A stretch of 8,511 nt of DNA. Origin: Gammaproteobacteria bacterium (GTDB lineage: Bacteria > Pseudomonadota > Gammaproteobacteria > Eutrophobiales > Eutrophobiaceae). The notes under the pieces were generated by a model. It had not been told where the DNA came from. It was given only the letters and a program-made list of their open reading frames with translations, and ran no database searches. The stretch lies in contig JACVQI010000176.1 in NCBI GenBank assembly GCA_015661095.1, positions 1-8,511 on the forward strand, in the 5' to 3' direction. Both the position numbers and the translations under genes were made by a program. Below, piece after piece: positions 1 through 6,148 of this stretch. Each line of letters begins with the position of its first letter. Position 1 is the stretch's first letter.

Positions 1-1275
1 CGCGATGCCATCGCCAACTGGGCCAGGATAACCTATGGCTGGGCCGGCCGGGCCCCGGATTACAAGGCCGCGTTCCTGGCGACACTGGGCGCGAACGCGG
101 AATTCTATAATCCTTACCAGGACAATGCCCGGCGTTGGTACAAGTACAGTCAGGAACGCGTGCCATTCGTTAACCATGCCATCATCCATCCGCCCATGGA
201 TCGTGATCGCCCACCGAACGAATCGGCTGATGTCTGTTGCCATGTCGAGCAGGAGACCGACGCCGGTATCATTGTCAGCGGCGCCAAGGTGGTGGCGACT
301 GGGTCGGTCCTGACGAACTATACCTTCGTTGCCCATCATGGCTTGATCCCGGTCCAGGACAAAAATTTCGCCGCGGTGTTCATGATCCCGAACAATACCC
401 CCGGCATCAAATTCGTCTGCCGCCCGTCCTATGAAATGACCGCCACCGCCATGGGCAGCGCCTTCGACTATCCGCTCTCCAGCCGTCTGGACGAGAACGA
501 CGCCATCTTCATCATGGACAAGGTGCTGGTGCCCTGGGAAAACGTCTTTGTCTACGCGGATGTCGATACGGCGAATAATTTCTTTCCCCGCACCGGCTTC
601 CTGCCGCGGGCGCTACTGCATGGCTGCACCAGGCTGGCGGTCAAGCTCGATTTCATCGCCGGTCTGTTGCTGAAAGCGACAGAAGCCGGTGGCACCAGCA
701 AGTATCGCGGGGTGCAGGCTAACGTGGGTGAAGTGATCGCCTGGCGGAATCTGTTCTGGGCCTTGTCGGATGCGATGGTGCAGAACCCGACACCCTGGAT
801 CGATGGCTATGTATTGCCGAACATGAGCCCGGCTGCCTCGTACCAGGTGTTGTCGCCGATGGCCTATAACAAAGTGAAGCACATCATCGAACAGACGGTT
901 GCCTCGGGTCTGATCTACATCAACTCCCACGCCAGTGATTTCAAGAACCCGGAATTGCGGCCCTTCCTGGATAAATACATGCGCGGTTCCAATGGTTATA
1001 GCGCGGTTGAGCGCACCAAGCTGATGAAGCTGTTATGGGACAGCATCGGGTCCGAATTCGGCGCCCGGCACGAGCTTTACGAAGTCAATTACAGCGGTTC
1101 GACGGAGGAAACCAAACGCTACTGTCTGTTCGGTTCCGAAGCCGCCGGTGACGTTGCCAGGATGAAGGGTTTTGCCGAGCAATGTATGGCGGAATATGAT
1201 CTGGATGGCTGGAAAGTGCCGGATTTGACCGACCCGGGCGAACTCAGTTATCACCTCATGCGCAAGCGCAAATAG
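1..1275 (+). CDS. HpaB-family flavin-dependent monooxygenase (4-hydroxyphenylacetate 3-hydroxylase-like), 5' end cut by window
   Basis: The frame is open from base 1 to the TAG at 1273-1275 and gives 424 residues, so the N terminus lies outside the window. GTG at 160 is only an internal codon, because the coding similarity continues upstream of it. The fragment matches the large oxygenase subunit of two-component hydroxylases, which use reduced FAD and O2 to hydroxylate phenolic rings. The visible signature is GRAPDY at residues 16-21 followed by His59 in VNHAIIHPPMDR. Arg17, Tyr21 and His59 have the same spacing (4 and 42 residues) as the substrate- and flavin-contacting Arg, Tyr and His of Thermus HpaB, which suggests about 83 residues are missing. 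The iron-sulfur ligands of the related 4-hydroxybutyryl-CoA dehydratase (two Cys near GRAPDY, and a His seven residues before the HGC cysteine) are not seen, so I favour a monooxygenase. The true substrate is unknown, and no flavin reductase partner (HpaC) is visible. It could be annotated generically as a 4-hydroxyphenylacetate 3-hydroxylase family protein. Confidence 0.85.
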   Translation, partial: RDAIANWARITYGWAGRAPDYKAAFLATLGANAEFYNPYQDNARRWYKYSQERVPFVNHAIIHPPMDRDRPPNESADVCCHVEQETDAGIIVSGAKVVATGSVLTNYTFVAHHGLIPVQDKNFAAVFMIPNNTPGIKFVCRPSYEMTATAMGSAFDYPLSSRLDENDAIFIMDKVLVPWENVFVYADVDTANNFFPRTGFLPRALLHGCTRLAVKLDFIAGLLLKATEAGGTSKYRGVQANVGEVIAWRNLFWALSDAMVQNPTPWIDGYVLPNMSPAASYQVLSPMAYNKVKHIIEQTVASGLIYINSHASDFKNPELRPFLDKYMRGSNGYSAVERTKLMKLLWDSIGSEFGARHELYEVNYSGSTEETKRYCLFGSEAAGDVARMKGFAEQCMAEYDLDGWKVPDLTDPGELSYHLMRKRK

Positions 1276-1283
1276 TTTCCCCT

Positions 1284-1349
1284 GGCGATCGGTGTGAGCG
1301 TCGCCGCATCATGCCCTGGTGCGCCATCTGCTTTTGCCTCTGGCATGAT
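1284..1349. terminator. Two hairpins after the HpaB-like gene, possible transcription end
   Basis: A 5-bp stem GGCGA/TCGCC (1284-1288 with 1301-1305) is followed by a perfect 8-bp stem ATCATGCC/GGCATGAT (1308-1315 with 1342-1349) with a 26-nt loop. No T-run follows on the plus strand, only AAAATCTTG, so this is not a classical intrinsic terminator. It could be an mRNA 3'-end stabilising structure or a weak terminator. Confidence 0.3.
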
Positions 1350-1355
1350 AAAATC

Positions 1356-1369
1356 TTGATAAAAATCAA
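1356..1369. promoter_or_regulatory. Perfect FNR/ANR-type operator before the corrinoid protein gene
   Basis: TTGAT-AAAA-ATCAA matches the consensus of FNR/ANR-family oxygen-sensing activators at all ten defined positions. It extends to a 6-bp half site, CTTGAT/ATCAAG (1355-1370). The centre is at 1362.5. A class II activated promoter would start near 1404, and a weak -10-like TAGTTT lies at 1392-1397, which fits that spacing. The corrinoid protein gene starts 167 nt downstream of the box, leaving a leader of about 130 nt. The site is seen directly; activation by FNR under low oxygen is inferred. CRP/FNR-family relatives such as DNR share this motif, so the signal could also be nitric oxide. 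Confidence 0.7.
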
Positions 1370-1439
1370 GTTACAAGAATGCCGTTAAAGGTAGTTTAGC
1401 GTGTGTGGAGTAGCGTCAGAGGATGCAATATCCAGCGTT

Positions 1440-1492
1440 TTCCCCGTAACTATTAACTGTTCGGGGAATAGTCAGATTTTGCTATTAATAGC
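1440..1492 (+). other. Structured 5' leader with competing hairpins
   Basis: Upstream of the corrinoid gene, TTCCCCG (1440-1446) pairs perfectly with CGGGGAA (1462-1468). ACTATT (1449-1454) can instead pair with AATAGT (1467-1472). The two stems overlap and exclude each other. A perfect 12-bp palindrome, GCTATTAATAGC, follows at 1481-1492. I see no B12-box or other recognisable cobalamin riboswitch core. The structure could affect mRNA stability or attenuation; no function is established. Confidence 0.3.
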
Positions 1493-1536
1493 CAGCCGTC
1501 CAAACATTACAACAATACGATTGCGGGAGAATATGT

Positions 1537-2187
1537 ATGAGTGACAACCAAAAAAAACTGATCGAGATGATTGTCGGCATGCAGTCACCGGAGGCTATCG
1601 AGCTTACCAAAGTGATGCTCGAAGAGGGCGCGGACCCGAATACCATTCTGGATATTTGCCGCAAGGCAATGGACAGCGTTGGGCAAAAATTCGAGGCCGG
1701 CGAATATTTCGTTCCGGAGTTGATACTGGCCGGCGATATGCTCGAGCGCATTTCGGAACTGGTTAAGCCATTGCTCAAGGAGGGTGGCGGCGGCCAGAAA
1801 AAGACCCATGGCAAGGTGCTGATCGGTACCGTAGCCGGGGATCTGCATGATATCGGTAAAAATATCGTTACCTTCATGCTCGACGTGAACGGCTTCGAGG
1901 TGAAGGACATCGGTATCGATGTGCCGGTGGCGACCTTCATCAAGGAGATCCAGGATTTCCAGCCAGCGGTTGTGGGACTGAGCGGCTTCCTGACCCTGGC
2001 CTATGATGCGATGAAAGAGACGGTCGAAGCAATCAAAACGGCGGGCCTGCGCGATAATATGAAAATCATGATTGGCGGCGGGCAGGTGGACCAGGTGATC
2101 TGTGACTACACCGGCGCGGATGGCTTTGGCTTGAATGCCATGCACGCGGTGAAATTCTGCAAGGAATGGTTTGGAGTTAAAGAATAG
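1537..2187 (+). CDS. Corrinoid (methylcobalamin-binding) methyl-carrier protein, MtbC/MtaC/MetH-domain type
   Basis: This 216-residue protein carries the methyl group between two methyltransferases on a bound cobamide. The N-terminal part (about residues 1-88) has the look of the helical B12-binding cap seen in MtaC, MtbC and MetH. The Rossmann-like corrinoid domain (about 92-214) contains DLHDIGK at 102-108, where His104 is the expected lower axial cobalt ligand. GLSGFL at 147-152 and IGGG at 179-182 fit the usual Ser/Thr and Gly-Gly positions that hold the nucleotide tail. Length matches stand-alone methanogen and acetogen corrinoid proteins. The start at 1537 is supported by GGGAGA at 1525-1530 with a 6-nt gap; the ATG four bases upstream reaches a stop at once. 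An FNR box and structured leader precede it. A UroD-like methyltransferase, a natural partner class, lies downstream at 4682. The methyl donor cannot be read from the sequence. Confidence 0.92.
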   Translation: MSDNQKKLIEMIVGMQSPEAIELTKVMLEEGADPNTILDICRKAMDSVGQKFEAGEYFVPELILAGDMLERISELVKPLLKEGGGGQKKTHGKVLIGTVAGDLHDIGKNIVTFMLDVNGFEVKDIGIDVPVATFIKEIQDFQPAVVGLSGFLTLAYDAMKETVEAIKTAGLRDNMKIMIGGGQVDQVICDYTGADGFGLNAMHAVKFCKEWFGVKE

Positions 2188-2221
2188 GAAAGTTTTCGAA
2201 CTCCACGAAGCAATCCCCATC

Positions 2222-2241
2222 ATACCGGCGCATCCCGGTAT
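2222..2241. other. Perfect 7-bp hairpin between corrinoid and GST genes
   Basis: ATACCGG (2222-2228) pairs perfectly with CCGGTAT (2235-2241) around a 6-nt loop, 34 bases after the corrinoid gene stop. There is no T-run. It may protect the upstream transcript end or be a degenerate dispersed repeat. A further weak pairing, GGAGTT (2173-2178) with AACTCC (2199-2204), spans the stop codon. Confidence 0.3.
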
Positions 2242-2270
2242 CCATTCACGCGTTGTCAGGCGGGATCATT

Positions 2271-2276
2271 TATAAT
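2271..2276 (+). promoter_or_regulatory. Candidate -10 box for the GST gene
   Basis: A perfect TATAAT lies 34 bases before the TTG start of the GST gene, which would give a leader of roughly 28 nt. No good -35 hexamer is seen at 16-18 nt spacing; TTGTCA at 2253-2258 is only 12 nt away. The promoter is therefore tentative, and read-through from the corrinoid gene is equally possible. Confidence 0.3.
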
Positions 2277-2298
2277 CCGGTTTGTCGTCAATACCATC

Positions 2299-2304
2299 GG
2301 AGAA
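2299..2304 (+). promoter_or_regulatory. Ribosome binding site that fixes a TTG start
   Basis: GGAGAA at 2299-2304 sits 6 nt before TTG at 2311. This spacing, and the family-typical N terminus that begins there, decide the non-ATG start of the glutathione transferase gene. Confidence 0.6.
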
Positions 2305-2310
2305 CATAAT

Positions 2311-3012
2311 TTGATAGCCCTGTATTACTGGCCGACCGGCAATGGCAAAAAAATCTCCATCATGCTGGAAGAATGCGCTCTCCCGTATCACGTCATACCG
2401 GTAAATATCGGCAAGGGCGATCAATTCACACCCGAATTCGTGCGCATCAGTCCCAACAGCAAGATGCCGGCGATCGTCGATCAGGCGGTCGTGGGCGGTC
2501 CGCTGGCGATCTTCGAATCCGGGGCGATTCTGCAATACCTGGCGGAAAAGACCGGCCGTTTCATGCCAGCCGATGTCCGTGGTAAATACGCAGTATTACA
2601 GTGGCTGTACTGGCAAATCGGCGGCCTGGGACCGATGGCCGGCCAGGCCCATCATTTTCTCCGCTATGCGCCGATGAAGATCGAATATGCGATGGAGCGG
2701 TTCCGCAAGGAGGTGGCCCGTTTATACAAGGTCATGAATGATTGCCTGCAAGAGCGTGAATATCTGGCGGGGGAATATTCGATCGCGGATATGGCAGCCT
2801 GGCCCTGGGTGTTGCGCCATGACTGGCAGGAGCAGGACCTGAACGATTTTCCCAACGTAAAGCGCTGGTTCGAGGCGGTCGGCGCGCGCCCGGCGGTCGC
2901 GAAAGGCGCCGCTGTCGGCAAGGAATGGGTCAATTTCGATCAACAGATGTCGGATGAGGACAAAAAACGCCTGTTCGGTTTCCGCGATCAGGATCTGGCC
3001 AGGGATAAATAA
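2311..3012 (+). CDS. Nu-class glutathione S-transferase, YfcG-like
   Basis: This 233-residue cytosolic protein has a thioredoxin-like N-terminal domain (about 1-85) and an all-helical C-terminal domain (about 90-205). The start MIALYYWPTGNGKK places Thr9 and Asn11 where E. coli YfcG uses Thr9 and Asn11 with bound glutathione or glutathione disulfide; the Nu class lacks the usual catalytic Tyr or Ser. KMPAIVD (51-57) supplies the cis-proline turn, and FESGAILQYLAEKTG (about 70-84) holds the Glu-Ser pair for the glutathione gamma-glutamyl group. LQWLYWQIGGLGPM and SIADMAAWPWV match YfcG closely. Such enzymes show disulfide-bond reductase activity. The C-terminal tail after about residue 205 is charged and looks disordered. 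The gene uses TTG, supported by the GGAGAA site. It follows the corrinoid gene by 123 nt. Its link to the pathway is unclear: it may protect thiols or handle electrophilic intermediates, or be a bystander. Confidence 0.9.
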   Translation: MIALYYWPTGNGKKISIMLEECALPYHVIPVNIGKGDQFTPEFVRISPNSKMPAIVDQAVVGGPLAIFESGAILQYLAEKTGRFMPADVRGKYAVLQWLYWQIGGLGPMAGQAHHFLRYAPMKIEYAMERFRKEVARLYKVMNDCLQEREYLAGEYSIADMAAWPWVLRHDWQEQDLNDFPNVKRWFEAVGARPAVAKGAAVGKEWVNFDQQMSDEDKKRLFGFRDQDLARDK

Positions 3013-3070
3013 TCGCAAAGGTAGTAAAATAGGGCGTCCGGCGCTGCAGCGGGGCACAGGCAATGTTGCC

Positions 3071-3084
3071 TTGATCGATATCAA
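3071..3084. promoter_or_regulatory. Perfect FNR/ANR-type operator before the thiolase
   Basis: TTGAT-CGAT-ATCAA is again a full match to the FNR/ANR consensus, with the same outer C and G (CTTGAT/ATCAAG, 3070-3085) and the same following GTT as the box at 1356. Centred at 3077.5, it would place a class II start near 3119; TAAGAT at 3106-3111 is a -10-like match. The thiolase start is 138 nt downstream. It overlaps the last base of a second palindrome, GGCAA-TG-TTGCC (3059-3070). An alternative TATAAT lies at 3157-3162 without an evident -35. Confidence 0.7.
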
Positions 3085-3222
3085 GTTGCGTCCGCAGGCA
3101 TGATTTAAGATAACCGGATGGCGCCGCCGGCAAACGGTGCGCATGACTCAGAATTCTATAATTAAGTTTGATTTTCGGGTTGCTCTCACTTTTTAAACAG
3201 AACTTTCACAGGAGAATAATTC

Positions 3223-4445
3223 ATGGCGTCCAAATCATCAGGTCTCGTATCGGTCTTTAATGATATCTGGTTAATCGACGGGGTACGGACACCCTTTGCC
3301 GATTACAATGGCGTGCTGGGACTGGTCTCGCCCATCGACCTTGGTATCAAGGCGGCAAAGGAAGTTTTCAACCGCAGCAAGGTAAACCCCGCCGACGTCG
3401 GTACTGTGGTGACCGGTTGCATGGCCCAGGCCTGTTTCGACGCCTATGTGTTGCCACGGCACGTCGCTCTCTATGCGGGTGTGCCGCGCGAGACCCCGGC
3501 GATGCTGGTACAGCGGGTTTGTGGTACGGGTATAGAAATTCTCATGCAGGCAGCGGATGCCATCACGCTCGGGAAAACGGAACTGGGACTGGTGGTCGGT
3601 ACTGAATCCATGAGCCGTAACCCGATTTCCGCTTATACCCACCGCGGCGGTTTTTTACTCGGCCAGGTGGAATTCAAGGATTTCCTGTTTGAGGCTTTGC
3701 TGGATCCGATCGCCGGTGTCACCATGGGCGATTGCGCCGAATCCCTGGCGAAGGAATGCAAACTGTCGCGCGAAGACGTGGACCGGTTTGCCTTTAGCAG
3801 TTTTGAACGCGCCCTCGCGGCACAGGCGAACGGCTTCCTGGCCGGTGAAATCACCCCACTGAAGACCGAGGAATTTAAACTCGAAGGCTATAACACCCGC
3901 GGCATCAAGCTGCCGAAGAAGGTCGCAGAATTCACCGTTGACAGTCATATCCGGCCGTCACCGATGGAAATACTGACCAAACTGCGCCCGGCATTCGGCG
4001 GCGTGCAGACTGCCGGCAACAGTTCCGCTATCGTCGATGGCGCCGTACCCATAAACTCAAACCGCTGGGCCGTATGGTCGCGGGTTGCGTGGTCGGTGTG
4101 CCGCCGGAGAACATGGGTATCGGCCCGGTCGCCGCTATCCGGCCGCTGCTGGACAAGATGGGACTGAAGGTTGAGGACATCGACCGCTATGACGTCAACG
4201 AGGCGTTCGGCGCCCAGTGTCTCGCAGTGGAACGCCTGCTGGGAGTCGACCATGCCAAGTTCAATGTCAACGGCGGCGCCATCGCCATCGGCCATCCCCT
4301 GGGCGCCACCGGCGTCCGGTTGTCGATGACAGTGGCGCGGGAACTGCAACGCTCCGGCACCCGTTATGGCATCTCCTCGGCCTGCATCGGCGGCGGCCAG
4401 GGTATCGCGCTTCTGATTGAAAATCCGGAATTTGCTTCGAAATAA
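3223..4445 (+). pseudogene. Thiolase (acetyl-CoA acetyltransferase family) disrupted by an internal frameshifting deletion
   Basis: Thiolases cleave 3-ketoacyl-CoA with CoA, or condense acyl-CoA units. The first part (3223 to about 4044) runs from MASKSS through VQRVCGTG, with nucleophile Cys100, to AGNSSAIVDGA. The second part (about 4047-4445) is in another frame: it begins THKLKPLGR, then gives NEAF, GGAIAIGHPLGATG with the catalytic His, and SACIGGG with the second catalytic Cys. Both halves are intact, so all active-site residues survive, but the frame changes at about 4042-4050. Compared with other thiolases, roughly 11 residues normally found between DGA and LKP are missing, so the lesion looks like a deletion of about 31 or 34 bases, not a single-base slip. 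The first frame runs on to a TGA at 4165-4167. Start ATG is supported by AGGAGA at 3210-3215 with 7-nt spacing. A perfect FNR box lies upstream. An assembly error is the main alternative. Confidence 0.85.
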
Positions 4446-4462
4446 TGGGGATTGATTAAATA

Positions 4463-4653
4463 TAAACACAGAGGCACAGAGGACACAGAGAACTATATAT
4501 TAAATATTTTATGTCGCCCGAATTGTGAGTAGATAAACGCGAGATAATCAATGATTCACCTAGATTGTGAATTCCATATTATTTAATCCACATTATTTAT
4601 CTGATTATTATTTTTAATTTATTTCCTTCGTGTCCTCTGTGCCTCTGTGTTTA
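4463..4653. repeat. AT-rich segment bounded by perfect 24-bp inverted repeats (MITE-like or dispersed repeat pair)
   Basis: The left arm at 4463-4486 (beginning TAAACACAGAGGCACAG) is repeated exactly as its reverse complement at 4630-4653. The 143 bases between are AT-rich, with no reading frame or recognised motif, and contrast with the GC-rich flanking genes. The arms themselves consist of degenerate CACAGAG/GACACAG steps, a low-complexity motif I recognise as dispersed in many bacterial genomes. No clear target-site duplication is seen. The element fills nearly all of the 236-nt gap between the thiolase and the UroD-like gene; the UroD-like promoter must lie inside it or further upstream. 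Confidence 0.75.
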
Positions 4654-4681
4654 ATATTCTTTTAAAACTGGAAATAAAATA

Positions 4682-5950
4682 ATGAATACAGCAACACAAC
4701 CAACCAGTAATAATGAACTTTATGCCGAGCGTGTACAGCGTCTTAACGACGCCATCGCGCTGCGGCAGCCGGACCGCGTGCCGATCATCATGAACAGCCT
4801 GTTCTGGCATACCCGCCACGCGGGCCTGAGTTTTCGTGATGCCATGTATGACTACGACGGTCTCAGTGCGGCCACCAGGAAAGCGCTGGATGAACTGCAA
4901 CCCGATGCCTATGTTCTGCCGCACCCGATCATGGCGCTGGGGCCGACCATGGATATTATGGGTTACCGGCAGCTCAAATGGCCTGGGCATGACGGCGTCA
5001 GTAACGATGTGCCGTTCCAGTATCTGGACAAGGAATACATGAAGGCGGATGAATATGCGGATTATATCTTCGACCCCACCGGATTCATGTTGCACAAGTA
5101 TCTGCCCAGGATCGCGACCGCGTTTGAACCCTTAGCCAAATTGCCCAATTTCCCCAGCCTCTACTACACCCGCATCATTCATTCCACCCGCTCGTTTGCC
5201 AATCCGGATCTGGTTAATGCCTTTCAGACCCTGCAAAAGGCCGGCGAAGAAATGGGCCGTATGCTCGGCAAGACCGTGCAATTCATCGATGACATGGCGG
5301 CGCTGGGTTATCCGCTGGCGGAGTCCGCCACCGCCCTGTCGCCCTATGACCTGTTCGCCGATTATTTCCGGGGCTCAAAAGGGATCATGCTGGACATGTT
5401 TATGCGCAAGGATCTCCTGCTCGAGGCCATGGACAAGGCTGCAAAGTTAATTCCGCTACAGGCCATACCGGCCGCCAAACACAGCCGCAGCAAGGGCGTC
5501 TTTATCCCGCTGCACTGGCCCGGTGATGGTCTGATGTCGCCGGATCAATTCAAGACCTTTTACTGGCCACCGCTGCGCAAGGTCGTCATGACCCTGATCG
5601 AGAATGGGCTGACGCCGATTATGTTCTGGGAAGGCGGGTGTACTTCACGCCTGGAACACATCATGGACATCCCGCCGGGAAAATGCGTATATTTCTTCGA
5701 GCGTACCGACATCTTCAAGGCCAAGGAAGTCCTGGGCAAACTGGTCTGTCTGCGCGGTAACGTGCCGGGGACCGTGATGTCTGCGGGGAATCCGGATGAC
5801 ATAAAAGCCTATTGCAAAAAGCTGATTGAGGTGGCCGGTAAAGGCGGTGGCTTTATCATGGACGGAGGCTCTGGGATCCCGGATGAGTCAAAAGACGAGA
5901 ATGTGCAGGCCATGTTCGACGCCACCAGGGAATACGGCGGATATGCTTAA
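4682..5950 (+). CDS. Uroporphyrinogen decarboxylase-superfamily protein, probable corrinoid-linked methyltransferase
   Basis: This 422-residue cytosolic protein has the TIM-barrel pattern of the UroD/MtaA/CmuA superfamily: an N-terminal RLNDAIALRQPDRVPI (20-35), a central FIDDMAALGYPLAES (201-215), a barrel strand TPIMFWEGGC (311-320), LRGNVPGTVMSAGNPDDIKAYC (357-378) and a C-terminal GGGFIMDGGSGIPDESKDEN (388-407). True UroD of heme synthesis has a different N terminus and decarboxylation residues. Methanogen MtaA/MtbA bind zinc with His-X-Cys and a distant Cys; here the equivalent positions read W-E-G (316-318) and Ser397, so the classical zinc site is absent. Glu317 and Cys320 might substitute. 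The EGxxTSRLE-type strand resembles an uncharacterised subfamily common in anaerobes. The corrinoid protein at 1537 is the likely partner, either as methyl donor or acceptor. ATG at 4682 has only a weak upstream GGAAA (4670-4674). Substrate unknown. Confidence 0.82.
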   Translation: MNTATQPTSNNELYAERVQRLNDAIALRQPDRVPIIMNSLFWHTRHAGLSFRDAMYDYDGLSAATRKALDELQPDAYVLPHPIMALGPTMDIMGYRQLKWPGHDGVSNDVPFQYLDKEYMKADEYADYIFDPTGFMLHKYLPRIATAFEPLAKLPNFPSLYYTRIIHSTRSFANPDLVNAFQTLQKAGEEMGRMLGKTVQFIDDMAALGYPLAESATALSPYDLFADYFRGSKGIMLDMFMRKDLLLEAMDKAAKLIPLQAIPAAKHSRSKGVFIPLHWPGDGLMSPDQFKTFYWPPLRKVVMTLIENGLTPIMFWEGGCTSRLEHIMDIPPGKCVYFFERTDIFKAKEVLGKLVCLRGNVPGTVMSAGNPDDIKAYCKKLIEVAGKGGGFIMDGGSGIPDESKDENVQAMFDATREYGGYA

Positions 5951-5951
5951 G

Positions 5952-5979
5952 TAAAAAGTATAAAGTTAAAAGTATAAAG
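5952..5979. repeat. Tandem 14-bp A-rich repeat at the left edge of the intergenic array
   Basis: Bases 5952-5965 and 5966-5979 are two copies of TAAAAAGTATAAAG differing at one base, starting two bases after the UroD-like stop codon. A similar A-rich motif in inverted orientation (AGTGAAAAGTGAAAAGT on the minus strand) lies at the other end of the gap around 6434-6450, so the array has related A-rich borders. Confidence 0.6.
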
Positions 5980-6148
5980 ACTGGTAGGGTGGGCACGTTG
6001 TTTGTGCCCACGCGGTAAGGATGTAATCTTTACCTCCGATTATGTTGGGCTTCATTTGATTCAGACTGGTAGGGTGGGCACGTTGTTTGTGCCCACGTGG
6101 AAAGGATGTAATCTTTGCCTCCGATTATGTTGGGCTTCATTTGATTCA
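5979..6148. repeat. Direct tandem duplication of an 85-bp unit
   Basis: Bases 5979-6063 and 6064-6148 align end to end with three substitutions in 85 positions: C to T and T to A just after the hairpin, and A to G in CTTTACC. Each unit carries one GTAG-headed hairpin and a TGTTGGGCTTCATTTGATTC tail. In the second copy the tail continues into AGCCC (6148-6152) and can pair with GGGCT (6132-6136); in the first copy it is cut by the start of the next unit. High identity suggests a recent duplication. Confidence 0.85.

Noticed and set aside
1..1275. 4-hydroxybutyryl-CoA dehydratase (AbfD) as the identity of the first gene
   Set aside because: The Cys and His ligands of its iron-sulfur cluster are not present at the aligned positions, whereas the monooxygenase Arg-Tyr-His set is.
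1276..1536. Cobalamin riboswitch upstream of the corrinoid gene
   Set aside because: No B12-box-like GCCACTG core or long conserved multi-stem architecture could be found; the hairpins present are short and different.
1585..2223. Long minus-strand frame opposite the corrinoid protein gene (212 codons), and similar minus-strand frames over the other genes
   Set aside because: It lies antisense to a clearly recognised protein, shows no domain pattern, and is explained by the GC-rich codon use of the real gene.
4040..4052. Programmed ribosomal frameshift joining the two thiolase frames
   Set aside because: No slippery heptamer or clear stimulatory structure is seen, and a shift alone would still leave about 11 core residues missing.
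4453..4466. Possible third FNR box, TTGAT-TAAA-TATAA, before the UroD-like gene
   Set aside because: Only the left half matches; the right half, TATAA, has 3 of 5 bases. In AT-rich DNA this is expected by chance.
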